Below are positions 8,322 to 17,383 of a stretch of 44,455 nucleotides of DNA, in pieces. Below the pieces are notes generated by a model. The model saw only the letters and a list, made by a program, of their open reading frames with translations, was not told where the DNA came from and made no database searches. The translations under genes were made by a program, and so were the position numbers. Positions within the stretch are counted from its first letter, which is position 1; the number at the start of each line of letters is the position of its first letter. Source of the DNA: JBGSTR01 sp963707135 (GTDB lineage: Bacteria; Pseudomonadota; Gammaproteobacteria; Chromatiales; Chromatiaceae); contig CAVPOY010000015.1 of the NCBI GenBank assembly GCA_963707135.1, positions 1 to 44,455 on the forward strand. The letters are read 5' to 3'.

Positions 8322-10183
8322 GCGCCGCCCCCATCTCGGCGACCAGCGCCGAGCCGCCCAGATAGGCGTCCATGACCCGCCGCGCGACCGGCGCCGCGAC
8401 GGACCCGCCGTGGCCGCCGTTCTCGACGATGACGGCGACCGCGATGCGCGGGTCCTCGACTGGCGCGAAGGCGACGAACAGGGCGTGATCACGCATCCGC
8501 TCGGAGATCCGCGAGGCGTCGTAGCGCTCCTTCTGGCCGACGGTGAATACCTGGGCGGTGCCTGTCTTGCCGGCGATCCGGTACGTCCTGGGAGCGGATG
8601 GCTTTCGCCGTGCCCCGCGGGCTCTCCACCACCTGGGTCATTGCATTGACGACCTCGTCCCAATGGTGGGGGTCCCCCACTTCGACCGGCTTGGAAACGA
8701 GCAGCGTCTCCTCGGCCTCGGGGGCGCCCGGAATTCGGGTCGCGCGCACCACCCGCGGCTCGATGAAATGGCCTCGATTGGCGACTGCGGCGGTCGCCGC
8801 CGCCAGCTGCAGCGGCGTGGCAAGGAAGGCCCCCTGACCGATACCGACGATCAGGGTCTCACCCGGGAACCAGACCTGCTTGCGTGCCCTCTCCTTCCAC
8901 TCGCGCGACGGCAGCAGCCCACCCAGCTCACCGGCTACATCGACTCCGGTACGGGAGCCGAACCCGAACTCGGCGAGGAAGTCGTGCAGGCGGTCGATGC
9001 CCGTGTCGTGGGCAAGGTCGTAAAAGTAGACGTCGCAGGACTGGACCACCGCCTGTTCCAGGGCCAGCGCACCGTGCCCGCCGCGGCGCCAGCATCGATA
9101 ACGGTGGCTCTGGTTCGGCAGCTGATAGGAGCCCGGGCAATATTTGCTCGTGTATGCGGTCGTCACCCCCGCGGCCAGCCCAGCCAACGCGACGAAGGGC
9201 TTGACGGTAGAGCCGGGCGGGTATTGACCCCGGATCGCGCGATTAAACAGGGGCTTGTCCGGGGAGCTCAGCAGCGCCTGGTAGTCGGTCTGGCTGATGC
9301 CCTCGACGAAGAGGTTCGGGTCAAAGCTCGGCTTGCTGACCAGGGCCAGCACCCCACCTGTGTGTGGGTCGATCGCGACAACGGCCCCGCGGTTTTCGCC
9401 GAGGGCCTCGGTCGCCGCCTGCTGAAGATCCGCGTCGAGGAACAGGAGCAAATCGCGCCCGGGCACGGGGGGCTTACCCTCGAGGGTCCGCAGTACCCGT
9501 CCCCGCGCATTGATCTCCACCTGTTGGTAGCCCACATGGCCGTGCAGGTCGGCCTCGTGGGCCTTCTCGACACCACCTTTGCCGATGAAGCGTGTTCCGG
9601 CGTAGTCGCTGGTGTCGATTCGCCCCATTTCCTGCTCGTTGATCCGGCCCACGTACCCCAGCACATGGGCCGTCCGTTCGCCGAGCGGATAGGTACGTAT
9701 CAGCTCGGCGTGCACGTCCACGCCCGGGAAGCGGTGGCTGTCCACCGAGAATCGCGCCACCTCCGATGGGGTCAGGTTGAGCCTGATTGGCACCCCCTGG
9801 AAGCGCACGCGCTGACGCTTCAGCCGTTCGAAGCGGACGCGGTCCGCGTCCTCGATCGGGACCACGCGGGCCAGTCCCGCGATGGTCTCGTTCAGGTCCG
9901 GCACCTTCTCGATCGTAATCTCGAGCGAAAACGACGCCTCGTTGTCGGCCAACAGCAGACCGCCCGCGTCGTAGATCAGCCCTCGGGTCGGCGGGACCGG
10001 CTGGACCTTGACCCGGTTGTCCTGGGACAGCACCGAGTAGTGCTCGTGCCGGTCCACCTGCAGGTGCACCAGCCGGACTACGACGAGCAGCATGGCGACA
10101 AGGACGAGCAGTCCGGCAAGGGTCGCCCGCACCGCAACCAGGCGTCGCTCCCGAGCGCGATCCTTGAAGGTGGGCTCGATCAA
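8311..10183 (-). CDS. mrdA: Penicillin-binding protein 2, elongasome transpeptidase (one frameshift)
   Basis: PBP2 cross-links peptidoglycan during elongation. It has a short cytoplasmic start, one membrane anchor (~residues 19-40), a PBP dimer/pedestal domain, and a transpeptidase domain. The nucleophile is S325 in PPGSTVKPF with K328; the second motif is S382-C-D384 (QSCDVYFYDLA). The frame breaks near 8590, just before the third motif: after GTAKAIRS the correct continuation RTYRIAGKTGTAQVF is in the next frame and runs to 8311, overlapping rodA. Correcting one base gives ~623 residues, close to E. coli PBP2 (633). If the frameshift were real, the KTG motif would be lost and the enzyme dead. 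Confidence 0.9.
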
Positions 10184-10186
10184 GGT

Positions 10187-10676
10187 TCAGAGTACTCCGG
10201 CCCGCCGGCCGAGGTCGCGCAGAACCACGTAGATCCAGGGCCAGAGCAGGAGCCCGAGGAACGTGGGCGCCCAGAAAACAAGCGTCGGTGTCGGCTGGCC
10301 CGTGGCCCCGAGCACCCACAGGGACAGCAGCCGCTTCACCAGCAGCAGCACCCAGACGAAAACCGCCTGCTGCCAGAGCGGGTAGGCAAGGACGCGCCGA
10401 TGGAGCTCCACGGCCACGTAGGCCACCACGGAAAGCCCCAGCGCATGTTGGCCGAGCAGCGTCCCAGACGCCACGTCGAGTACCAACCCCGCCCCGAAGG
10501 CCGAGAAAACGCCGAAGCGCTCCGGGCGCGGCCAGGGACCAGAAGATGACCGTCATGGCCACCCATTGGGGCCTGAGCTCCTCCGCCCACACGGGCATCG
10601 GCAGCACGGTCAGGAAAAGCGCGACCACCAGGCTCACCATAATCGCCCAGTTGCCCGTCTTCACCGCCTCCGTCAC
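10187..10676 (-). CDS. mreD: Rod shape-determining protein MreD (one frameshift)
   Basis: MreD is a small inner-membrane protein of the MreBCD shape complex. It starts MTEAVKTGNW at 10676, overlapping the mreC stop by ATGA, and ends 3 bp before mrdA. The frame breaks near 10529: the first part ends ...VAMTVIFWSLA and the next frame continues RPERFGVFSAFGAGLVLDVASG through a membrane-rich C-terminus to ...RRAGVL. Dropping one base in the GCGCGG stretch yields 162 residues, the normal family length, with about five hydrophobic segments. Confidence 0.87.
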
Positions 10677-11554
10677 GGGCGGCGCTCCCCGACGACCGGT
10701 GGGTCGCCGGTCAGGGCGTCCAGACCCGGATCGGGATTCAACGTCCAGACCAGCAGGACCTCCCGGCTGCGATCAAGACGCGCGGTCGGCACGGCGACGA
10801 CCGTCGTGAACGGGTTGTCGGGGTCGTGCCGAACCGCCGTTACGCGCGCGACCGGGTAGCCGCGCGGGAAGCGCCCGCCCATCCCGGAGGTGACCAGCAG
10901 GTCGCCGACGCGTACGTCGGCGTTCTTCGGGATATGCAGCAGCTCGAGCTCCTGGCCGAGACCGGTCCCCGCGGCGACGGTGCGCAGCCCGTTGCGGTTC
11001 ACCTCGACGGGAAGCGCGTGCTCGGAGTCGGTGATCAGCAGCACCGTCGACGAAATCGGCGTGGTGCGTATCACCTGACCCATCACGGCGTTGGCATCCA
11101 GCACCGGCTGACCCACGAAAACACCCGAGCTGGTGCCCTTGTTCAACATGACCTGCTGCCGGTAAGGGGCGAGGTCGACCGCGAGGATCTCCGCGATCAA
11201 CACCCGCTCACCGACGTTGAACGAGGAGCCGAGCAGGTCCCGCAGACGCATGTTCTCGGCCTCGAGCGATTCGAACTGCTGCAGTCGCCCCTTGAGCGCC
11301 AGGTTCTCGCGCCTCAGGCCCTCGCTCTGGCTCCTGAGCTGATCCTCGGTCGCGAGTCGACCGCTCGCCCTCCGTGCAATCCTCGCGGGCAGCGTCGCCG
11401 CGTAATAGATGGGGTAGACGGCCACCGACGCCGCCGAGCGCAGCGCATCGAAGTGGCGATACCGGTGGTCGGCAACAATCAACCCCACCGCGACGGCTAC
11501 CGCCAGGAACACCCGGAAGGCCGGAGATGGACCCTGAACGAATAGCGGTTTAAT
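10673..11554 (-). CDS. mreC: Rod shape-determining protein MreC
   Basis: MreC is a bitopic periplasmic scaffold linking MreB, PBP2 and RodA. The conserved opening IKPLFVQGPSPAFRVFL lies upstream of the first conventional start (GTG at 11512), but there is no ATG, GTG or TTG between the in-frame TGA and that GTG. The most natural start is ATT at 11554, which is preceded by GAGGA with an 8-nt gap and gives 293 residues; otherwise the GTG start would lose the first 14 residues. A membrane helix follows (~14-33), then a coiled coil (~65-105, LRSQSEGLRRENLALKGRLQ) and two beta-rich domains with VMLNKGTSSGVFVGQPVLD. mreD overlaps its stop. Confidence 0.93.
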   Translation of the reverse strand: MKPLFVQGPSPAFRVFLAVAVAVGLIVADHRYRHFDALRSAASVAVYPIYYAATLPARIARRASGRLATEDQLRSQSEGLRRENLALKGRLQQFESLEAENMRLRDLLGSSFNVGERVLIAEILAVDLAPYRQQVMLNKGTSSGVFVGQPVLDANAVMGQVIRTTPISSTVLLITDSEHALPVEVNRNGLRTVAAGTGLGQELELLHIPKNADVRVGDLLVTSGMGGRFPRGYPVARVTAVRHDPDNPFTTVVAVPTARLDRSREVLLVWTLNPDPGLDALTGDPPVVGERRP

Positions 11555-11689
11555 CGGGTGGATCCTCGCGGGTGCGACTCAGTTCGGGTGCTGCTCGGGT
11601 CTCCGGTGGGCTCCTTTCCAGAGTCCCCGCTTCGGAGTGATGCGGTCCCCCACGTGGCACAAATCAGACAACCCTGGCGAGGCGATCGG

Positions 11690-12736
11690 CTACTCGGTCG
11701 CGAACAGGTCAAGCCCCCGGGCGTCCATCATCTCCAGCGCCTTGCCGCCGCCGCGCGCGACACAGGTGAGGGGGTCCTCGGCGACGACCACGGGCAGCCC
11801 CGTCTCCTCCTCGACCAGGCGGTCGAAGTCGCGTAGCAGCACGCCGCCGCCGGTCAGCACGATGCCGCGCTCGGCCACGTCCGAGCCCAGCTCCGGAGGG
11901 GTCTGCTCCAACGCCATCTTGACCGCCCCGATGATGCCCGACAGGGGCTCCTGCAGCGCCTCCAGGATCTCGTTGCTGTTGAGCGTGAAACTGCGGGGGA
12001 TACCCTCGGCGAGGTTGCGCCCACGGACCTCGATCTCGAGCACCTCGTTGCCTGGAAACGCCGACCCGATCGCGTGCTTGATGCGCTCCGCGGTCGCCTC
12101 GCCGATCAGGGTGCCGTAATTGCGCCGCACATAATTGATGATCGAGTCATCGAAGGTGTCGCCGCCGATACGGACCGAGCTCGAGTAGACGATGCCGTTC
12201 AGAGAGATGACGGCGACCTCCGAGGTGCCGCCGCCGATATCGATGACCATCGAACCGCGGGGCTCGTCCACCGGCAATCCGGCACCGATGGCCGCGGACA
12301 TGGGCTCCTCGATCAGGTACACCTCGCGCGCCCCGGCGCTGGCGGCTGATTCCTTGATCGCGCGCCGCTCCACCTGGGTCGAGCCGCAGGGGACGCAGAT
12401 CAGCACCCTGGGACTCGGGCGGATCATCCGGCTCTCGTGCACCTTGTGGATGAAGTACTGGAGCATCTTCTCGGTGACCGTGAAGTCGGCGATGACGCCG
12501 TCCTTCAGCGGCCGGATCGCCGTGATGTTCTGGGGCGTGCGACCCAGCATCATCTTGGCCTCCTCGCCGACGGCCACCACCGACTTGGGCGCCCCGGCCC
12601 GTTCCTGACGAATCGCGACCACGGAGGGCTCGTCGAGCACGATGCCCTGGCCGCGGGCATAGATCAGGGTGTTGGCGGTTCCAAGATCAATCGAAAGATC
12701 ATTGGAAAACATCCCGCGAATTCGTCTGAAGAACAT
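11690..12736 (-). CDS. mreB: Rod shape-determining actin homologue MreB
   Basis: MreB polymerises on the inner membrane and organises lateral wall synthesis. The 348-residue product starts MFFRRIRGMF, with an AAGGT Shine-Dalgarno upstream. Actin-fold signatures are visible: phosphate-1 loop DLGTANTLIY near the N-terminus, phosphate-2 loop DIGGGTSEVAVISL, and the adenosine block VLTGGGVLLRDFD. The frame is intact, unlike mreD, mrdA and rodA further down. It heads the minus-strand wall cluster and is separated from mreC by 135 bp in which I see no clear terminator. Confidence 0.97.
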   Translation of the reverse strand: MFFRRIRGMFSNDLSIDLGTANTLIYARGQGIVLDEPSVVAIRQERAGAPKSVVAVGEEAKMMLGRTPQNITAIRPLKDGVIADFTVTEKMLQYFIHKVHESRMIRPSPRVLICVPCGSTQVERRAIKESAASAGAREVYLIEEPMSAAIGAGLPVDEPRGSMVIDIGGGTSEVAVISLNGIVYSSSVRIGGDTFDDSIINYVRRNYGTLIGEATAERIKHAIGSAFPGNEVLEIEVRGRNLAEGIPRSFTLNSNEILEALQEPLSGIIGAVKMALEQTPPELGSDVAERGIVLTGGGVLLRDFDRLVEEETGLPVVVAEDPLTCVARGGGKALEMMDARGLDLFATE

Positions 12737-12828
12737 CAAATGGTTACCTTACAGGAGGAAGGGGACGCGGGCTCCCTGGGCGTCCGGAAGGCGTCCGCTG
12801 GCGGGAATCCTTGAAAAATAAGGCGGCT

Positions 12829-12857
12829 AATCTAGCAACGCATCGAAACCTCGGCAA
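12829..12857 (-). promoter_or_regulatory. Candidate sigma-70 promoter for mreB
   Basis: Minus-strand TTGCCG (12857-12852), a 17-bp spacer, then TAGATT (12834-12829), about 95 bp ahead of mreB. It lies in the 238-bp divergent region between mreB and gatC, where promoters for both directions are expected. Confidence 0.4.
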
Positions 12858-12934
12858 GGCGACAAAACGCGCCCGATTGTCCGGCGGGCCGCCGGCGGCG
12901 CCGAACCGATCAGATTCCGCACCCGGCGGCCCTG

Positions 12935-12943
12935 TGCTATTTT
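12935..12943 (+). promoter_or_regulatory. Candidate extended -10 promoter for gatCAB
   Basis: TGCTATTTT is an extended -10 element (TGN plus TATTTT) about 32 bp before the gatC TTG start. No convincing -35 is seen, which is acceptable for the extended -10 class. Confidence 0.35.
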
Positions 12944-12974
12944 GTGCCGCTTGTCACAAGCAGGGGATATCGAG

Positions 12975-13262
12975 TTGGCCCTTGATCGTTCCGACGTCGC
13001 CAAGATCGCCCACCTGGCGCGGCTCGCCGTCTCCGACGAGGAGGCCGAGCGCTACGCGACCGACCTTTCCAACATCCTTGGGCTGGTGGCGCGGATGGAC
13101 GCCGTGGACACCGCCGGGGTGGACCCCATGGCGCACCCGCTGCACATGGCCCAGCGGCTGCGCGCCGACGAGCCCGTGGAACCGGACCAGCGAGCCCTGT
13201 TCCAGGCCCAGGCGCCGCTGACCGAAGACGGGCTCTACCTGGTCCCGAAGGTGATCGAGTAG
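12975..13262 (+). CDS. gatC: Glutamyl/aspartyl-tRNA amidotransferase subunit C
   Basis: GatC wraps around GatA and stabilises the GatCAB complex that converts Glu-tRNA(Gln) or Asp-tRNA(Asn) to the correct amide. I use the TTG at 12975 (product begins with LALDRSDVAKIAHLARL), because AGGGGA lies 7 nt upstream and the length (95 residues) is normal; the longer frame from 12942 adds a non-conserved leader. Typical blocks include LSNILGLVARMDAVDT and VLFQ-like DQRALFQAQAPLTEDGLYLVPKV. It is the first gene of gatCAB. Confidence 0.93.
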   Translation: MALDRSDVAKIAHLARLAVSDEEAERYATDLSNILGLVARMDAVDTAGVDPMAHPLHMAQRLRADEPVEPDQRALFQAQAPLTEDGLYLVPKVIE

Positions 13263-13334
13263 GAACCCGCCGACTCATCGGGCAACCCGCGCGGCGCCCG
13301 GGAGACGGCACAGCCACCCAGGACGCGACCGCGA

Positions 13335-14789
13335 ATGCATGAGAAGACCATCGCCGAGCTCGGCGCCGACCTGCGCGCCGGCCGATACTCCAGCGTCGAG
13401 CTGACGCGCCACCAACTGGAGCGGATCCGCCGGCTCGATTCCCGACTGAACAGCTTTATCAGCGTCTGCACGGACCAGGCGCTGGCCGCCGCCGAACGCG
13501 CCGACCGGTCGCTGGCGGGCGGCGACGCCGGGCCGCTGACCGGCATCCCGATCGCCCACAAGGACATCTTCTGTACGCGCGGTATCCGGACCAGTTGCGG
13601 CTCGCGGATGCTGGACAACTTCGTCGCGCCCTACGACGCGACCGTCGTCGAGCGACTCGACGCCGCCGGCGCCGTGGTGCTCGGCAAGACCAATATGGAC
13701 GAGTTCGCGATGGGCTCGTCGAACGAGACCAGCCATTACGGCCCGGTCCATAATCCGTGGGACGAGACGCGCGTGCCGGGGGGCTCCTCCGGCGGCTCCG
13801 CGGCCGCCGTGGCGGCGAGGCTGTGCGTGGCGGCGACCGGCACCGACACCGGGGGCTCGATCCGCCAGCCAGCGGCCCTGTGCGGCATCACCGGCATCAA
13901 GCCGACCTACGGGCGCTGCTCGCGCTGGGGCATGATCGCCTTCGCCTCGTCGCTGGACCAGGCGGGTGCCATGACCCGCTCGGCGGCCGACGCCGCCTTC
14001 ATGCTCCAGGCGATGGCCGGGTTCGACCCGCGGGACTCGACCAGCGCCGACGAGCCGGTTCCCGACTATCGGGCGGGGCTCGACGCGGATATCACGGGCC
14101 TTCGAATCGGGCTGCCGATGGAGTACTTCGGCGCCGGGCTCGATGCCAATGTCGCCGCGTCCATCGAGTCGGCGATCAATGAGTACCGGCGCCTGGGCGC
14201 CGCCGTCGTCGACATCAGCCTGCCCAACAGCCCCCTGTCCGTTCCCGTCTACTACGTGGTCGCACCGGCGGAGTGCTCGTCGAACCTCGCCCGCTTCGAC
14301 GGCGTGCGCTACGGCCACCGATGCGATGACCCGAGGGATCTCGAGGACCTCTACAAGCGCAGCCGCGCGGAAGGTTTCGGGGCCGAGGTCAAGCGCCGGA
14401 TCATGATCGGCACCTACGTGCTGTCCGCGGGCTATTATGACGCCTACTACCTGAAGGCACAGCGGATCCGCCACCTGATCAGCGACGACTTCCGGCGCGC
14501 CTTCGAGCAGGTGGATGTCATCATGGGGCCGACCAGCCCGACCACCGCGTTCCCGCTCGGGGACAAGGCCGACGACCCGGTGGCCATGTACCTCAACGAC
14601 ATCTACACCATCGCGACGAACCTGGCCGGACTCCCCGGCCTGTCGATCCCCGTCGCCCCGGTGGGCGGCATGCCGGTGGGGCTGCAGATCATCGGGGATT
14701 ACTTCCAGGAGGGGCGCCTGCTAAACCTGGCCCACCGGCTGCAGCAGGTAACTGACTGGCACCGGGCCGCGCCGCCGGGCCTCGACTAG
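13335..14789 (+). CDS. gatA: Glutamyl/aspartyl-tRNA amidotransferase subunit A
   Basis: GatA is the glutaminase/amidase subunit that frees ammonia from glutamine for transamidation on GatB. The 484-residue product is an amidase-signature enzyme. The Ser-cisSer-Lys triad is visible as K76 (IPIAHKDIF), S151 (GGSSGGSAAAVA) and S175 (DTGGSIRQPA), with the same spacing as K79, S154, S178 of characterised GatA. The frame is intact and lies 72 bp after gatC and ~70 bp before gatB. Confidence 0.97.
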   Translation: MHEKTIAELGADLRAGRYSSVELTRHQLERIRRLDSRLNSFISVCTDQALAAAERADRSLAGGDAGPLTGIPIAHKDIFCTRGIRTSCGSRMLDNFVAPYDATVVERLDAAGAVVLGKTNMDEFAMGSSNETSHYGPVHNPWDETRVPGGSSGGSAAAVAARLCVAATGTDTGGSIRQPAALCGITGIKPTYGRCSRWGMIAFASSLDQAGAMTRSAADAAFMLQAMAGFDPRDSTSADEPVPDYRAGLDADITGLRIGLPMEYFGAGLDANVAASIESAINEYRRLGAAVVDISLPNSPLSVPVYYVVAPAECSSNLARFDGVRYGHRCDDPRDLEDLYKRSRAEGFGAEVKRRIMIGTYVLSAGYYDAYYLKAQRIRHLISDDFRRAFEQVDVIMGPTSPTTAFPLGDKADDPVAMYLNDIYTIATNLAGLPGLSIPVAPVGGMPVGLQIIGDYFQEGRLLNLAHRLQQVTDWHRAAPPGLD

Positions 14790-14858
14790 CCCCACGGTCC
14801 GGAGGTGGGTAGAGCATCCGGGCGGCTTACTGCAGATTCAACTGACCAACTCTTAGCC

Positions 14859-16292
14859 ATGCATTGGGAACCTGTCATCGGGCTGGAGATTCACACCCAG
14901 CTCGCGACCCGCTCGAAGATCTTTTCCGGATCGCCGACCGCCTTCGGCGCCGAGCCCAACACCCAGGCGAGCGCGATCGATCTCGGGCTTCCCGGCGTGC
15001 TCCCGGTGCTGAACGGCCAGGCGGTCCGGCTGGCGGTGCGCTTCGGCCGGGCGATCCAGGCCGAGATAGCCCCCCGTTCCATCTTCGCCCGTAAGAACTA
15101 CTTCTATCCGGACCTGCCGAAGGGCTACCAGATCAGCCAGTACGAGCTCCCGGTGGTCGGCCGGGGGCGGGTGGAGATCGTGCTGGACGGCGGCGCCGTC
15201 AAGACCATCGGCGTCACCCGCGCCCATCTCGAGGAGGACGCCGGAAAATCCCTGCACGAGGACTTCCACGGCCTCACGGGCATCGACCTCAACCGCGCGG
15301 GCACACCGCTGCTGGAGATCGTCTCAGAGCCCGACATGCGGTCCGCGGCCGAGGCCGTCGCCTATGCGCGGAAGATCCACCAGATCGTCCGCTGGATAGG
15401 GATCAGCGACGGCAACATGCAGGAGGGGTCGTTCCGGGTCGACGCCAACGTGTCCGTGCGGCCGCGGGGCGCGACGAGGTTCGGGACCCGTGCCGAGGTC
15501 AAGAACATCAACTCCTTCCGCTTCCTCGAACGGGCCATTCAGTTCGAGATCGAGCGACAGATCGAGATCCTGGAGGCCGGCGGCTCCGTCATCCAGGAGA
15601 CCCGTCTCTACGACCCGGACCGGGACGAGACGCGGACCATGCGCACCAAGGAAGAGGCGAACGACTACCGCTACTTTCCGGACCCCGACCTGCTGCCGCT
15701 GGCGATCGACAACGACTTCATTGCCGACGCGACCACGGACCTCCCGGAGCTTCCGGACGACCGACGCGAGCGGTTCCGCTCGCAGTTCGGTCTCTCCGAG
15801 TACGACGCCAACCTGCTGACCGGGAGCCGCGACCTGGCCGACTACTTCGAGTCGGTGGCGCGCGAAACAGGCGAGCCGAAACTCGCCGCCAACTGGGTCA
15901 ACGGCGACCTCGCGGCGGCCTTGAACAAGGCAGGTATCGATCTCCAGGAGAGCCCGGTATCGGCGGCGATGCTCGCGGGGCTGATCCGCCGCATCAAGGA
16001 CAACACCATATCGGGCAAGATCGCCAAGCAGGTCTTCGAGGCCCTATGGAGCGACGGCGGCGACGCCGATCAGGTGATCGAGGCCCAGGGTCTCAAACAG
16101 ATCACCGATAGCGGCGCCATCGAGGGCCTCATCGACGGAATCATCGCGGCTAACCCGGAACAGGTCGCGCAGTACCGCGCCGGAAAGGAGAAGGTCTTCG
16201 GCTTTTTCGTCGGCCAAGTGATGAAGGAGAGCAAGGGCAAGGCCAATCCCCGACAGGTCAACGAGTTGCTGAAACGCAAGCTCCAGGGCTGA
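14859..16292 (+). CDS. gatB: Glutamyl/aspartyl-tRNA amidotransferase subunit B
   Basis: GatB phosphorylates the mischarged aminoacyl-tRNA and accepts ammonia from GatA. The start is MHWEPVIGLEIHTQL at 14859, giving 477 residues; the open frame upstream (from 14805) lacks family similarity. Seen blocks are ARKNYFYPDLPKGYQISQYE, DLNRAGTPLLEIVSEPD, and EVKNINSFRFLERAIQFE of the catalytic cradle. The C-terminal helical and YqeY-like tail (VIEAQGLKQITDSGAI...VMKESKGKANP) is complete. Confidence 0.97.
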   Translation: MHWEPVIGLEIHTQLATRSKIFSGSPTAFGAEPNTQASAIDLGLPGVLPVLNGQAVRLAVRFGRAIQAEIAPRSIFARKNYFYPDLPKGYQISQYELPVVGRGRVEIVLDGGAVKTIGVTRAHLEEDAGKSLHEDFHGLTGIDLNRAGTPLLEIVSEPDMRSAAEAVAYARKIHQIVRWIGISDGNMQEGSFRVDANVSVRPRGATRFGTRAEVKNINSFRFLERAIQFEIERQIEILEAGGSVIQETRLYDPDRDETRTMRTKEEANDYRYFPDPDLLPLAIDNDFIADATTDLPELPDDRRERFRSQFGLSEYDANLLTGSRDLADYFESVARETGEPKLAANWVNGDLAAALNKAGIDLQESPVSAAMLAGLIRRIKDNTISGKIAKQVFEALWSDGGDADQVIEAQGLKQITDSGAIEGLIDGIIAANPEQVAQYRAGKEKVFGFFVGQVMKESKGKANPRQVNELLKRKLQG

Positions 16293-16440
16293 TCCGCCAG
16301 ACATACCGGTTGGCGGCGCGAGGCAATCCAGTTGGCAGCCGCCAAGCGCGATTGCTAACGATTCTCAACAAGCTTGACAGCCCGCCGGGACCTGGGTTAC
16401 CAAAAGGGTGCAACCCCGCCGTTACCCGGAGTCATGCACC

Positions 16441-17064
16441 ATGGCAACAGTCAGGGGCTCGTCGGCGCTTATCCCGGTCTCGAACCTGGAATCCTTCTTC
16501 CACAGCGCCCTGCACGACGCGGCCGAGAACCAGAAGCTCGACGCCGACGACGCCATCATCGCCTACCTGACGAACCTGCTGAGCGACTATGCCCGCTCCG
16601 AGCGTCTCTACGACCACACTGAGGACGGGATTCTGCGCCGCCCGCTGGTCGAGCTCTACCGGCAGGCGGCCGAGGCCGGGTCCGGAAGCGAGCGCGAGCT
16701 GATCCTGCAGCGCCTCGGCGACGTCGCACTGTTCGTCTCAGGCATCCTGCCCCACAGCCTTCAGCGGGGCCTCGTGGGGGTCGACTACTACGTCTCGATG
16801 GGCGCGTCGGCCTACGGGTACCTGTCGGATGTAACCGGCGTGGGCTCGCGAGTTCGCTCCCTGCGCTCGGTCTTCGGACAGCTCTCGACCCGCTTCGTCG
16901 ACTTCATGGACCTGCTGGCCGAGACGGTCGAGCGGGACGGCGCGGCCCGCCACTTCGACCTCATGCATCTGCACGACCTCTGGGGCCGCACCGGGAGCCG
17001 CCGGCTCCATCGAAAGCTCCTGGATTTCGGGATCACGCCCCTGCGCTCGCCGGCGGTCCACTGA
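16441..17064 (+). CDS. Uncharacterised helical protein between gatB and mutS
   Basis: A 207-residue protein I do not recognise. The ATG at 16441 has GGAG about 9 nt upstream; ATGs or alternative starts up to 16408 are possible but add an unlikely leader. The sequence is mostly alpha-helical and lacks signal peptide or membrane segments. Notable stretches are ADDAIIAYLTNLLSDYARSE, RLGDVALFVSGILPHSLQRG, VGVDYYVSMGASAYGYLSD and VFGQLSTRFVDFMDLLAE. Codon use and composition match the neighbours, so it is very probably a real gene. A TTGACA hexamer at 16374 with a poor -10 could drive it separately from gatCAB. Confidence 0.7.
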   Translation: MATVRGSSALIPVSNLESFFHSALHDAAENQKLDADDAIIAYLTNLLSDYARSERLYDHTEDGILRRPLVELYRQAAEAGSGSERELILQRLGDVALFVSGILPHSLQRGLVGVDYYVSMGASAYGYLSDVTGVGSRVRSLRSVFGQLSTRFVDFMDLLAETVERDGAARHFDLMHLHDLWGRTGSRRLHRKLLDFGITPLRSPAVH

Positions 17065-17383
17065 CGCCGGGCCGTGGATCCGGCCTAGATCCAGCGCCGC
17101 GTCGAATCCGACGAGCAGCGACAGAGATATCTGCGCGCCGGCCGCCTCGCTTCACGCTATTGCCAGGTCCTCGCCGCCCGGCTCGCGCAGCGCGCTGCCG
17201 GTCCCATGCTGGCCGAGCCGCGCCGTATCTGCCACATGCGACAGGGCCACAAGATCCGTCACATCGAGGCCCAGCCGCGCCTCGCCGCCTGATCGGGCGC
17301 ACGCGCCTTGGACGACCCCGCTCCGCCTTTGCTCCGGCCTGCCCGAGGCAATAGACTGCGCGTCTGTCTCGCGCGCCCACGCC
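17065..17383. other. Gap between the unknown gene and mutS
   Basis: No convincing gene. The plus frame 17089-17292 is open for 67 codons between a TAG and a TGA and is rich in Arg and Ala (for example RYLRAGRLASRYCQVLAARL), but it has no start codon until an ATG two-thirds through. It may be a decayed gene or chance in G+C-rich DNA. The last ~60 bp hold the candidate mutS promoter. Confidence 0.4.
17328..17357 (+). promoter_or_regulatory. Candidate promoter for mutS
   Basis: TTTGCT, an 18-bp spacer, then TAGACT, with transcription expected near 17364 about 20 bp before the mutS ATG. There is no clear Shine-Dalgarno sequence in front of the ATG. Confidence 0.35.

Noticed and set aside
7350..10535. 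Programmed frameshifting in rodA, mrdA and mreD
   Set aside because: No slippery heptamers or conserved stimulatory structures are visible at the break points, and these genes are not known to use recoding.
8543..10549. 668-codon plus-strand open frame
   Set aside because: Antisense shadow of mrdA and mreD.
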